DNA from: Leptasterias polaris
Taxonomy: Eukaryota; Echinodermata; Asteroidea; Forcipulatida; Asteriidae
DNA: 64,000 nt
Assembly: GCA_037783415.1 (NCBI GenBank)
Contig: JAZGTN010000001.1
Span: 682,001-746,000, forward strand
Direction: 5' to 3'
The notes under the pieces: model-generated
Told to the model about the DNA's origin: nothing
The model's database searches: none
What the model saw: the letters and a program-made list of their open reading frames with translations, nothing else
Translations under genes and position numbers: made by a program
In this document: one piece after another, positions 36,801 to 50,370 of the stretch
How positions within the stretch are numbered: position 1 is the stretch's first letter
How the letters are laid out: each line of letters starts with the position of its first letter

Positions 36801-38255
36801 AAGTCGATGCAATAGCGACTTCATTTGAACGAGCTATTTTAAAACAAATTCAAAGTAAGCACGGTCACATCAACATGACATCATTTTTGGATTGGCACAA
36901 AATTTACACCACTCGAGGGTCAAGTAATAGGGGTCATGTGACCGAATTCTTGGGGCGGAGAGACATTTCTAGACGGCGCTAGCGGCCAGAGAGTTACCCC
37001 TACCCAAAGAAAATGAAAGTTAAAAAAAAAGTCCAAGAAATAGTGCCTGCGGAAAACGTTGAGACCCTGAAATAAAGTTAAATCTACGGTTGACAATAAC
37101 TCCTGATCACAGCATGCCAGAGAGACAAATTGTGTTACCTGATTCTTCCCTGAATACTCCCAAATCCGAAAATCAGAATGTGAGGGCCAGCAGGCGCCAT
37201 CTTCATACCGCAAATTACCAGCGAGCGGGGACCATCCGAAGTCGACGCAATAGCGACTTCATTTGAACGAGCTATTTTAAAACAAATTCAAAGTAAGTAC
37301 GGTCAAATCAACCTGACATCATTTTTGGATTGGAACAAAATTTACACCACTCGAAGGTCAAGTACTAGGGGTCATGTGACCGAATTCTTGGGACGGAGAG
37401 ACATTTATAGACCGCGCTAGCGGCCAGAGAATCACCCCTACCCAAAGAAAATGAGAAGTTTTCAAGCAAATTCAAAGTAAGTACGCTCAAATCAACCTTA
37501 CATCATTTTTGGATTGGCACAAATTTTACACGACACGTAGGTCAAGTTCAAGGGTCATGTGACCGAATTCTTGGGGCGGAGAGACATTTCTAGACGGCGC
37601 TAGCGGCCAGAGAGTCACCCCTACCCAAAGAAAATGAGAAGTTTTCAAGCAAATTCAAAGTAAGTACGCTCAAATCAACCTGACATCATTTTTGGATTGG
37701 CACAAATTTTACACGACACGTAGGTCAAGTTCAAGGGTCATGTGACCGAATTCTTGGGGCGGAGAGACATTTCTAGACGGCGCTAGCGGCCAGAGAGTCA
37801 CCCCTACCCAAAGAAAATGAAAGTTTTAAAAAAGGCCAAGAAATAGTGCCTGCGGAAAACGTTGAGACCCTGAAATAAAGTTAAATCTACGGTTGACAAT
37901 AACTCCTGATCACAGCATGCCAGAGAGACAAATTGTGTTACCTGATTCTTCCCTGAATACTCCCAAATCCGAAAATCAGAATGTGAGGGTCAGCAGGCGC
38001 CATCTTCATACCGCAAATTACCAGCGAGCGGGGACCATCCGAAGTCGATGCAATAGCGACTTCATTTGAACGAGCTATTTTAAAACAAATTCAAAGTAAG
38101 CACGGTCACATCAACATGACATCATTTTTGGATTGGCACAAAATTTACACCACTCGAAGGTCAAGTAATAAGGGTCATGTGACCGAATTCTTGGGGCGGA
38201 GAGACATTTCTAGACGGCGCTAGCGGCCAGAGAGTTACCCCTACCCAAAGAAAAT
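33841..38255 (+). repeat. Array segment 9: regular 1058-bp higher-order repeat
   Basis: Long units start at 33841, 34278, 34899, 35520, 35957, 36578, 37015 and 37819. The usual step is one long unit, directly another long unit, then one short unit (437 + 621 bp). The first long unit of each pair carries GAGGGTCAGCAGG with GTCGATGC, the second GAGGGCCAGCAGG with GTCGACGC. Exceptions are an extra long-short step at 34899-35519 and two short units before 37819. Confidence 0.85.
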
Positions 38256-41200
38256 GAAAGTTAAAAAAAAAGGCCAAGAAATAGTGCCTGCGGAAAACGT
38301 TGAGACCCTGAAATAAAGTTAAATCTACGGTTGACAATAACTCCTGATCACAGCATGCCAGAGAGACAAATGGTGTTACCTGATTCTTCCCTGAATACTC
38401 CCAAATCCGAAAATCAGAATGTGAGGGCCAGCAGGCGCCATCTTCATACCGCAAATTACCAGCGAGCGGGGACCATCCGAAGTCGACGCAATAGCGACTT
38501 CATTTGAACGAGCTATTTTAAAACAAATTCAAAGTACGCACGGTCACATCAACATAACATCATTTTTGGATTGGCACAAAATTTACACCACTCGAAGGTC
38601 AAGTACTAGGAGTCATGTGACCGAATTTTTGGGGCGGAGAGACATTTCTAGACGGCGCTAGCGGCCAGAGAGTTACCCCTACCCAAAGAAAATGAAAGTT
38701 TTTAAAAAGGCCAAGAAATAGTGCCTGCGGAAAACGTTGAGACCCTGAAATAAAGTTAAATCTACGGTTGACAATAACTCCTGATCACAGCATGCCAGAG
38801 AGACAAATTGTGTTACCTGATTCTTCCCTGAATACTCCCAAATCCGAAAATCAGAATGTATGGGCCAGCAGGCGCCATCTTCATACCGCAAATTACCAGC
38901 GAGCGGGGACCATCCGAAGTCGACGCAATAGCGACTTCATTTGAACGAGCTATTTTAAAACAAATTCAAAGTAAGTACGGTCAAATCAACCTGACATCAT
39001 TTTTAGATTGGAACAAAATTTACACCACTCGAAGGTCAAGTACTAGGGGTCATGTGACCGAATTCTTGGGACGGAGAGACATTTATAGACCGCGCTAGCG
39101 GCCAGAGAGTCACCCCTACCCAAAGAAAATGAGAAGTTTTCAAGCAAATTCAAAGTAAGTACGCTCAAATCAACCTTACATCATTTTTGGATTGGCACAA
39201 ATTTTACACGACACGTAGGTCAAGTTCAAGGGTCATGTGACCGAATTATTGGGGCGGAGAGACATTTCTAGACGGCGCTAGCGGCCAGAGAGTCACCCCT
39301 ACCCAAAGAAAATGAGAAGTTTTCAAGCAAATTCAAAGTAAGTACGCTCAAATCAACCTGACATCATTTTTGGATTGGCACAAATTTTACACCACTCGTA
39401 GGTCTAGTTCAAGGGGTCATGTGACCGAATTCTTGGGGCGGAGAGACATTTCTAGACGGCGCTAGCGGCCAGAGAGTTACCCCTACCCAAAGAAAATGAA
39501 AGTTAAAAAAAAAGGCCAAGAAATAGTGCCTGCGGAAAACGTTGAGACCCTGAAATAAAGTTAAATCTACGGTTGACAATAACTCCTGATCACAGCATGC
39601 CAGAGAGACAAATGGTGTTACCTGATTCTTCCCTGAATACTCCCAAATCCGAAAATCAGAATGTGAGGGCCAGCAGGCGCCATCTTCATACCGCAAATTA
39701 CCAGCGAGCGGGGACCATCCGAAGTCGACGCAATAGCGACTTCATTTGAACGAGCTATTTTAAAACAAATTCAAAGTACGCACGGTCACATCAACATAAC
39801 ATCATTTTTGGATTGGCACAAAATTTACACCACTCGAAGGTCAAGTACTAGGAGTCATGTGACCGAATTTTTGGGGCGGAGAGACATTTCTAGACGGCGC
39901 TAGCGGCCAGAGAGTTACCCCTACCCAAAGAAAATGAAAGTTTTTAAAAAGGCCAAGAAATAGTGCCTGCGGAAAACGTTGAGACCCTGAAATAAAGTTA
40001 AATCTACGGTTGACAATAACTCCTGATCACAGCATGCCAGAGAGACAAATTGTGTTACCTGATTCTTCCCTGAATACTCCCAAATCCGAAAATCAGAATG
40101 TATGGGCCAGCAGGCGCCATCTTCATACCGCAAATTACCAGCGAGCGGGGACCATCCGAAGTCGACGCAATAGCGACTTCATTTGAACGAGCTATTTTAA
40201 AACAAATTCAAAGTAAGTACGGTCAAATCAACCTGACATCATTTTTAGATTGGAACAAAATTTACACCACTCGAAGGTCAAGTACTAGGGGTCATGTGAC
40301 CGAATTCTTGGGACGGAGAGACATTTATAGACCGCGCTAGCGGCCAGAGAGTCACCCCTACCCAAAGAAAATGAGAAGTTTTCAAGCAAATTCAAAGTAA
40401 GTACGCTCAAATCAACCTTACATCATTTTTGGATTGGCACAAATTTTACACGACACGTAGGTCAAGTTCAAGGGTCATGTGACCGAATTATTGGGGCGGA
40501 GAGACATTTCTAGACGGCGCTAGCGGCCAGAGAGTCACCCCTACCCAAAGAAAATGAGAAGTTTTCAAGCAAATTCAAAGTAAGTACGCTCAAATCAACC
40601 TGACATCATTTTTGGATTGGCACAAATTTTACACGACACGTAGGTCAAGTTCAAGGGTCATGTGACCGAATTCTTGGGGCGGAGAGACATTTCTAGACGG
40701 CGCTAGCGGCCAGAGAGTCACCCCTACCCAAAGAAAATGAAAGTTTTAAAAAAGGCCAAGAAATAGTGCCTGCGGAAAACGTTGAGACCCTGAAATAAAG
40801 TTAAATCTACGGTTGACAATAACTCCTGATCACAGCATGCCAGAGAGACAAATTGTGTTACCTGATTCTTCCCTGAATACTCCCAAATCCGAAAATCAGA
40901 ATGTGAGGGTCAGCAGGCGCCATCTTCATACCGCAAATTACCAGCGAGCGGGGACCATCCGAAGTCGATGCAATAGCGACTTCATTTGAACGAGCTATTT
41001 TAAAACAAATTCAAAGTAAGCACGGTCACATCAACATGACATCATTTTTGGATTGGCACAAAATTTACACCACTCGAAGGTCAAGTAATAGGGGTCATGT
41101 GACCGAATTCTTGGGGCGGAGAGACATTTCTAGACGGCGCTAGCGGCCAGAGAGTTACCCCTACCCAAAGAAAATGAAAGTTAAAAAAAAAGGCCAAGAA

Positions 41201-44200
41201 ATAGTGCCTGCGGAAAACGTTGAGACCCTGAAATAAAGTTAAATCTACGGTTGACAATAACTCCTGATCACAGCATGCCAGAGAGACAAATTGTGTTACC
41301 TGATTCTTCCCTGAATACTCCCAAATCCGAAAATCAGAATGTGAGTGCCAGCAGGCGCCATCTTCATACCGCAAATTACCAGCGAGTGGGGACCATCCGA
41401 AGTCGACGCAATAGCGACTTCATTTGAACGAGCTATTTTAAAACAAATTCAAAGTAAGTACGGTCAAATCAACCTGACATCATTTTTAGATTGGAACAAA
41501 ATTTACACCACTCGAAGGTCAAGTACTAGGGGTCATGTGACCGAATTCTTGGGACGGAGAGACATTTATAGACCGCGCTAGCGGCCAGAGAGTCACCCCT
41601 ACCCAAAGAAAATTAGAAGTTTTCAAGCAAATTCAAAGTAAGTACGCTCAAATCAACCTTACATCATTTTTGGATTGGCACAAATTTTACACGACACGTA
41701 GGTCAAGTTCAAGGGTCATGTGACCGAATTCTTGGGGCGGAGAGACATTTCTAGACGGCGCTAGCGGCCAGAGAGTCACCCCTACCCAAAGAAAATGAGA
41801 AGTTTTCAAGCAAATTCAAAGTAAGTACGCTCAAATCAACCTGACATCATTTTTGGATTGGCACAAATTTTACACGACACGTAGGTCAAGTTCAAGGGTC
41901 ATGTGACCGAATTCTTGGGGCGGAGAGACATTTCTAGACGGCGCTAGCGGCCAGAGAGTCACCCCTACCCAAAGAAAATGAAAGTTTTAAAAAAGGCCAA
42001 GAAATAGTGCCTGCGGAAAACGTTGAGACCCTGAAATAAAGTTAAATCTACGGTTGACAATAACTCCTGATCACAGCATGCCAGAGAGACAAATTGTGTT
42101 ACCTGATTCTTCCCTGAATACTCCCAAATCCGAAAATCAGAATGTGAGGGTCAGCAGGCGCCATCTTCATACCGCAAATTACCAGCGAGCGGGGACCATC
42201 CGAAGTCGATGCAATAGCGACTTCATTTGAACGAGCTATTTTAAAACAAATTCAAAGTAAGCACGGTCACATCAACATGACATCATTTTTGGATTGGCAC
42301 AAAATTTACACCACTCGAAGGTCAAGTAATAGGGGTCATGTGACCGAATTCTTGGGGCGGAGAGACATTTCTAGACGGCGCTAGCGGCCAGAGAGTTACC
42401 CCTACCCAAAGAAAATGAAAGTTAAAAAAAAAGGCCAAGAAATAGTGCCTGCGGAAAACGTTGAGACCCTGAAATAAAGTTAAATCTACGGTTGACAATA
42501 ACTTCTGATCACAGCATGCCAGAGAGACAAATTGTGTTACCTGATTCTTCCCTGAATACTTCCAAATCCGAAAATCAGAATGTGAGGGCCAGCAGGCGCC
42601 ATCTTCATACCGCAAATTACCAGCGAGCGGGGACCATCCGAAGTCGACGCAATAGCGACTTCATTTGAACGAGCTATTTTAAAACAAATTCAAAGTAAGT
42701 ACGGTCAAATCAACCTGACATCATTTCTTGATTGGAACAAAATTTACACCACTCGAAGGTCAAGTACTAGGGATCATGTGACCGAATTCTTGGGACGGAA
42801 AGACATTTATAGACCGCGCTAGCGGCCAGAGAGTCACCCCTACCCAAAGAAAATGAGAAGTTTTCAAGCAAATTCAAAGTAAGTACGCTCAAATCAACCT
42901 TACATCATTTTTGGATTGGCACAAATTTTACACGACACGTAGGTCAAGTTCAAGGGTCATGTGACCGAATTCTTGGGGCGGAGAGACATTTCTAGACGTC
43001 GCTAGCGGCCAGAGAGTCACCCCTACCCATAGAAAATGAAAGTTTTAAAAAAGGCCAAGAAATAGTGCCTGCGGAAAACGTTGAGACCCTGAAATAAAGT
43101 TAAATCTACGGTTGACAATAACTCCTGATCACAGCATGCCAGAGAGACAAATTGTGTTACCTGATTCTTCCCTGAATACTCCCAAATCCGAAAATCAGAC
43201 TGTGAGGGTCAGCAGGCGCCATCTTCATACCGCAAATTACCAGCGAGCGGGGACCATCCGAAGTCGATGCAATAGCGACTTCATTTGAACGAGCTATTTT
43301 AAAACAAATTCAAAGTACGCACGGTCATATCAACATAACATCATTTTTGGATTGGCACAAAATTTACACCACTCGAAGGTCAAGTACTAGGAGTCATGTG
43401 ACCGAATTTTTGGGGCGGAGAGACATTTCTAGACGGCGCTAGCGGCCAGAGAGTTACCCCTACCCAAAGAAAATGAAAGTTTTTCAAAAGGCCAAGAAAT
43501 AGTGCCTGCGGAAAACGTTGAGACCCTGAAATAAAGTTAAATCTACGGTTGACAATAACTCCTGATCACAGCATGCCAGAGAGACAAATTGTGTTACCTG
43601 ATTCTTCCCTGAATACTCCCAAATCCGAAAATCAGAATGTATGGGCCAGCAGGCGCCATCTTCATACCGCAAATTACCAGCGAGCGGGGACCATCCGAAG
43701 TCGACGCAATAGCGACTTCATTTGAACGAGCTATTTTAAAACAAATTCAAAGTAAGTACGGTCAAATCAACCTGACATCATTTTTAGATTGGAACAAAAT
43801 TTACACCACTCGAAGGTCAAGTACTAGGGGTCATGTGACCGAATTCTTGGGACGGAGAGACATTTATAGACCGCGCTAGCGGCCAGAGAGTCACCCCTAC
43901 CCAAAGAAAATGAGAAGTTTTCAAGCAAATTCAAAGTAAGTACGCTCAAATCAACCTTACATCATTTTTGGATTGGCACAAATTTTACACGACACGTAGG
44001 TCAAGTTCAAGGGTCATGTGACCGAATTATTGGGGCGGAGAGACATTTCTAGACGGCGCTAGCGGCCAGAGAGTCACCCCTACCCAAAGAAAATGAGAAG
44101 TTTTCAAGCAAATTCAAAGTAAGTACGCTCAAATCAACCTGACATCATTTTTGGATTGGCACAAATTTTACACGACACGTAGGTCAAGTTCAAGGGTCAT

Positions 44201-45955
44201 GTGACCGAATTCTTGGGGCGGAGAGACATTTCTAGACGGCGCTAGCGGCCAGAGAGTCACCCCTACCCAAAGAAAATGAAAGTTTTAAAAAAGGCCAAGA
44301 AATAGTGCCTGCGGAAAACGTTGAGACCCTGAAATAAAGTTAAATCTACGGTTGACAATAACTCCTGATCACAGCATGCCAGAGAGACAAATTGTGTTAC
44401 CTGATTCTTCCCTGAATACTCCCAAATCCGAAAATCAGAATGTGAGGGTCAGCAGGCGCCATCTTCATACCGCAAATTACCAGCGAGCGGGGACCATCCG
44501 AAGTCGATGCAATAGCGACTTCATTTGAACGAGCTATTTTAAAACAAATTCAAAGTAAGCACGGTCACATCAACATGACATCATTTTTGGATTGGCACAA
44601 AATTTACACCACTCGAAGGTCAAGTAATAGGGGTCATGTGACCGAATTCTTGGGGCGGAGAGACATTTCTAGACGGCGCTAGCGGCCAGAGAGTTACCCC
44701 TACCCAAAGAAAATGAAAGTTAAAAAAAAAGGCCAAGAAATAGTGCCTGCGGAAAACGTTGAGACCCTGAAATAAAGTTAAATCTACGGTTGACAATAAC
44801 TCCTGATCACAGCATGCCAGAGAGACAAATTGTGTTACCTGATTCTTCCCTGAATACTCCCAAATCCGAAAATCAGAATGTGAGTGCCAGCAGGCGCCAT
44901 CTTCATACCGCAAATTACCAGCGAGTGGGGACCATCCGAAGTCGACGCAATAGCGACTTCATTTGAACGAGCTATTTTAAAACAAATTCAAAGTAAGTAC
45001 GGTCAAATCAACCTGACATCATTTTTAGATTGGAACAAAATTTACACCACTCGAAGGTCAAGTACTAGGGGTCATGTGACCGAATTCTTGGGACGGAGAG
45101 ACATTTATAGACCGCGCTAGCGGCCAGAGAGTCACCCCTACCCAAAGAAAATGAGAAGTTTTCAAGCAAATTCAAAGTAAGTACGCTCAAATCAACCTTA
45201 CATCATTTTTGGATTGGCACAAATTTTACACGACACGTAGGTCAAGTTCAAGGGTCATGTGACCGAATTCTTGGGGCGGAGAGACATTTCTAGACGGCGC
45301 TAGCGGCCAGAGAGTCACCCCTACCCAAAGAAAATGAGAAGTTTTCAAGCAAATTCAAAGTAAGTACGCTCAAATCAACCTGACATCATTTTTGGATTGG
45401 CACAAATTTTACACGACACGTAGGTCAAGTTCAAGGGTCATGTGACCGAATTCTTGGGGCGGAGAGACATTTCTAGACGGCGCTAGCGGCCAGAGAGTCA
45501 CCCCTACCCAAAGAAAATGAAAGTTTTAAAAAAGGCCAAGAAATAGTGCCTGCGGAAAACGTTGAGACCCTGAAATAAAGTTAAATCTACGGTTGACAAT
45601 AACTCCTGATCACAGCATGCCAGAGAGACAAATTGTGTTACCTGATTCTTCCCTGAATACTCCCAAATCCGAAAATCAGAATGTGAGGGTCAGCAGGCGC
45701 CATCTTCATACCGCAAATTACCAGCGAGCGGGGACCATCCGAAGTCGATGCAATAGCGACTTCATTTGAACGAGCTATTTTAAAACAAATTCAAAGTAAG
45801 CACGGTCACATCAACATGACATCATTTTTGGATTGACACAAAATTTACACCACTCGAAGGTCAAGTAATAGGGGTCATGTGACCGAATTCTTGGGGCGGA
45901 GAGACATTTCTAGACGGCGCTAGCGGCCAGAGAGTTACCCCTACCCAAAGAAAAT
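38256..45955 (+). repeat. Array segment 10: 1242-bp and 3539-bp duplications
   Basis: Long units start at 38256, 38694, 39498, 39936, 40739, 41176, 41980, 42417, 43038, 43475, 44278, 44715 and 45519. The pair 38256/38694 repeats at 39498/39936 (1242 bp). About 39.8-42.4 kb repeats as 43.3-45.9 kb at 3539 bp, including the private GTGAGTGCCAGCAGG with GCGAGTGGGG at 41.34 and 44.88 kb and the GAATGTATGGG units. The short unit near 39,400 is odd, with CACTCGTAGGTCTAGTTC and GAGAGTTACCCC. Confidence 0.85.
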
Positions 45956-48900
45956 GAAAGTTTAAAAAAAAGGCCAAGAAATAGTGCCTGCGGAAAACGT
46001 TGAGACCCTGAAATAAAGTTAAATCTACGGTTGACAATAACTCCTGATCACAGCATGCCAGAGAGACAAATTGTGTTACCTGATTCTTCCCTGAATACTC
46101 CCAAATCCGAAAATCAGAATGTGAGGGCCAGCAGGCGCCATCTTCATACCGCAAATTACTTGCGAGCGGGGACCATCCGAAGTCGACGCAATAGCGACTT
46201 CATTTGAACGAGCTATTTTAAAACAAATTCAAAGTACGCACGGTCACATCAGCATAACATCATTTTTGGATTGGCACAAAATTTACACCACTCGAAGGTC
46301 AAGTACTAGGAGTCATGTGACCGAATTCTTGGGGCGGAGAGACATTTCTAGACGGCGCTAGCGGCCAGAGAGTCACCCCTATCCAAAGAAAATGAGAAGT
46401 TTTCAAGCAAATTCAAAGTAAGTACGCTCAAATCAACCTGACATCATTTTTGGATTGGCACAAATTTTACACGACACGTAGGTCAAGTTCAAGGGTCATG
46501 TGACCGAATTCTTGGGGCGGAGAGACATTTCTAGACGGCGCTATCGGCCAGAGAGTCACCCCTACCCAAAGAAAATGAAAGTTTTAAAAAAGGCCAAGAA
46601 ATAGTGCCTGCGGAAAACGTTGAGACCCTGAAATAAAGTTAAATCTACGGTTGACAATAACTCCTGATCACAGCATGCCAGAGAGACAAATTGTGTTACC
46701 TGATTCTTCCCTGAATACTCCCAAATCCGAAAATCAGAATGTGAGGGTCAGCAGGCGCCATCTTCATACCGCAAATTACCAGCGAGCGGGGACCATCCGA
46801 AGTCGATGCAATAGCGACTTCATTTGAACGAGCTATTTTAAAACAAATTCAAAGTAAGCACGGTCACATCAACATGACATCATTTTTGGATTGGCACAAA
46901 ATTTACACCACTCGAAGGTCACGTAATAGGGGTCATGTGACCGAATTCTTGGGGCGGAGAGACATTTCTAGACGGCGCTAGCGGCCAGAGAGTTACCCCT
47001 ACCCAAAGAAAATGAAAGTTAAAAAAAAAGGCCAAGAAATAGTGCCTGCGGAAAACGTTGAGACCCTGAAATAAAGTTAAATCTACGGTTGACAATAACT
47101 TCTGATCACAGCATGCCAGAGAGACAAATTGTGTTACCTGATTCTTCCCTGAATACTTCCAAATCCGAAAATCAGAATGTGAGGGCCAGCAGGCGCCATC
47201 TTCATACCGCAAATTACCAGCGAGCGGGGACCATCCGAAGTCGACGCAATAGCGACTTCATTTGAACGAGCTATTTTAAAACAAATTCAAAGTAAGTACG
47301 GTCAAATCAACCTGACATCATTTCTTGATTGGAACAAAATTTACACCACTCGAAGGTCAAGTACTAGGGATCATGTGACCGAATTCTTGGGACGGAAAGA
47401 CATTTATAGACCGCGCTAGCGGCCAGAGAGTCACCCCTACCCAAAGAAAATGAGAAGTTTTCAAGCAAATTCAAAGTAAGTACGCTCAAATCAACCTTAC
47501 ATCATTTTTGGATTGGCACAAATTTTACACGACACGTAGGTCAAGTTCAAGGGTCATGTGACCGAATTCTTGGGGCGGAGAGACATTTCTAGACGTCGCT
47601 AGCGGCCAGAGAGTCACCCCTACCCATAGAAAATGAAAGTTTTAAAAAAGGCCAAGAAATAGTGCCTGCGGAAAACGTTGAGACCCTGAAATAAAGTTAA
47701 ATCTACGGTTGACAATAACTCCTGATCACAGCATGCCAGAGAGACAAATTGTGTTACCTGATTCTTCCCTGAATACTCCCAAATCCGAAAATCAGAATGT
47801 GAGGGTCAGCAGGCGCCATCTTCATACCGCAAATTACCAGCGAGCGGGGACCATCCGAAGTCGATGCAATAGCGACTTCATTTGAACGAGCTATTTTAAA
47901 ACAAATTCAAAGTAAGCACGGTCACATCAACATGACATCATTTTTGGATTGGCACAAAATTTACACCACTCGAAGGTCAAGTAATAGGGGTCATGTGACC
48001 GAATTCTTGGGGCGGAGAGACATTTCTAGACGGCGCTAGCGGCCAGAGAGTTACCCCTACCCAAAGAAAATGAAAGTTAAAAAAAAAGGCCAAGAAATAG
48101 TGCCTGCGGAAAACGTTGAGACCCTGAAATAAAGTTAAATCTACGGTTGACAATAACTCCTGATCACAGCATGCCAGAGAGACAAATTGTGTTACCTGAT
48201 TCTTCCCTGAATACTCCCAAATCCGAAAATCAGAATGTGAGGGCCAGCAGGCGCCATCTTCATACCGCAAATTACCAGCGAGCGGGGACCATCCGAAGTC
48301 GACGCAATAGCGACTTCATTTGAACGAGCTATTTTAAAACAAATTCAAAGTAAGTATGGTCAAATCAACCTGACATCATTTCTTGATTGGAACAAAATTT
48401 ACACCACTCGAAGGTCAAGTACTAGGAGTCATGTGACCGAATTCTTTGGGCGGAGAGACATTTCTAGACGGCGCTAGCGGCCAGAGAGTCACCCCTACCC
48501 AAAGAAAATGAGAAGTTTTCAAGCAAATTCAAAGTAAGTACGCTCAAATCAACCTTACATCATTTTTGGATTGGCACAAATTTTACACGACACGTAGGTC
48601 AAGTTCAAGGGTCATGTGACCGAATTCTTGGGGCGGAGAGACATTTCTAGACGGCGCTAGCGGCCAGAGAGTGACCCCTACCCAAAGAAAATGAAAGTTT
48701 TAAAAAAGGCCAAGAAATAGTGCCTGCGGAAAACGTTGAGACCCTGAAATAAAGTTAAATCTACGGTTGACAATAACTCCTGATCACAGCATGCCAGAGA
48801 GACAAATTGTGTTACCTGATTCTTCCCTGAATACTCCCAAATCCGAAAATCAGAATGTGAGGGTCAGCAGGCGCCATCTTCATACCGCAAATTACCAGCG

Positions 48901-50370
48901 AGCGGGGACCATCCGAAGTCGATGCAATAGCGACTTCAGTTGAACGAGCTATTTTAAAACAAATTCAAAGTAAGCACGGTCAAATCAACATGACATCATT
49001 TTTGGATTGGCACAAATTTTACACCACTTGTAGGTCAAGTTCAAAGGGTCATGTGGCCGAATTCTTGGGGCAGAGAGACATTTCTAGACGGCGCTAGCGG
49101 CCAGAGAGTCACCCCTACCCAAAGAAAATGAGAAGTTTTCAAGCAAATTCAAAGTAAGTACGCTCAAATCAACCTGACATCATTTTTGGATTGGCACAAA
49201 TTTTACACGACACGTAGGTCAAGTTCAAGGGTCATGTGACCGAATTCTTGGGGCGGAGAGACATTTCTAGACGGCGCTAGCGGCCAGAGAGTCACCCCTA
49301 CCCAAAGAAAATGAAAGTTTTAAAAAAGGCCAAGAAATAGTGCCTGCGGAAAACGTTGAGACCCTGAAATAAAGTTAAATCTACGGTTGACAATAACTCC
49401 TGATTACAGCATGCCAGAGAGACAAATTGTGTTACCTGATTCTTCCCTGAATACTCCCAAATCCGAAAATCAGAATGTGAGGGTCAGCAGGCGCCATCTT
49501 CATACCGCAAATTACCAGCGAGCGGGGACCATCCGAAGTCGATGCAATAGCGACTTCATTTGAACGAGCTATTTTAAAACAAATTCAAAGTAAGCACGGT
49601 CACATCAACATGACATCATTTTTGGATTGGCACAAAATTTACACCACTCGAAGGTCAAGTAATAGGGGTCATGTGACCGAATTCTTGGGGCGGAGAGACA
49701 TTTCTAGACGGCGCTAGCGGCCAGAGAGTTACCCCTACCCAAAGAAAATGAAAGTTAAAAAAAAAGGCCAAGAAATAGTGCCTGCGGAAAACGTTGAGAC
49801 CCTGAAATAAAGTTAAATCTACGGTTGACAATAACTTCTGATCACAGCATGCCAGAGAGACAAATTGTGTTACCTGATTCTTCCCTGAATACTTCCAAAT
49901 CCGAAAATCAGAATGTGAGGGCCAGCAGGCGCCATCTTCATACCGCAAATTACCAGCGAGCGGGGACCATCCGAAGTCGACGCAATAGCGACTTCATTTG
50001 AACGAGCTATTTTAAAACAAATTCAAAGTAAGTACGGTCAAATCAACCTGACATCATTTCTTGATTGGAACAAAATTTACACCACTCGAAGGTCAAGTAC
50101 TAGGGGTCATGTGACCGAATTCTTGGGACGGAGAGACATTTATAGACCGCGCTAGCGGCCAGAGAGTCACCCCTACCCAAAGAAAATGAGAAGTTTTCAA
50201 GCAAATTCAAAGTAAGTACGCTCAAATCAACCTTACATCATTTTTGGATTGGCACAAATTTTACACGACACGTAGGTCAAGTTCAAGGGTCATGTGACCG
50301 AATTCTTGGGGCGGAGAGACATTTCTAGACGTCGCTAGCGGCCAGAGAGTCACCCCTACCCATAGAAAAT
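45956..50370 (+). repeat. Array segment 11: blocks shared with 32-33 kb and 42-43 kb
   Basis: Long units start at 45956, 46577, 47014, 47635, 48072, 48693, 49313 and 49750. About 45.9-47.2 kb matches 32.1-33.4 kb at 13,794 bp, including CACATCAGCATAAC and CCCCTATCCAAAG. About 46.6-47.9 kb also matches 42.0-43.3 kb at 4597 bp, including GGATCATGTGACC, GACGGAAAGAC and GACGTCGCTAGCGG. The short unit at 48.96-49.13 kb is unusual: CACTTGTAGG, CAAAGGGTC, ATGTGGCCG and GGGGCAGAG. Confidence 0.82.
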
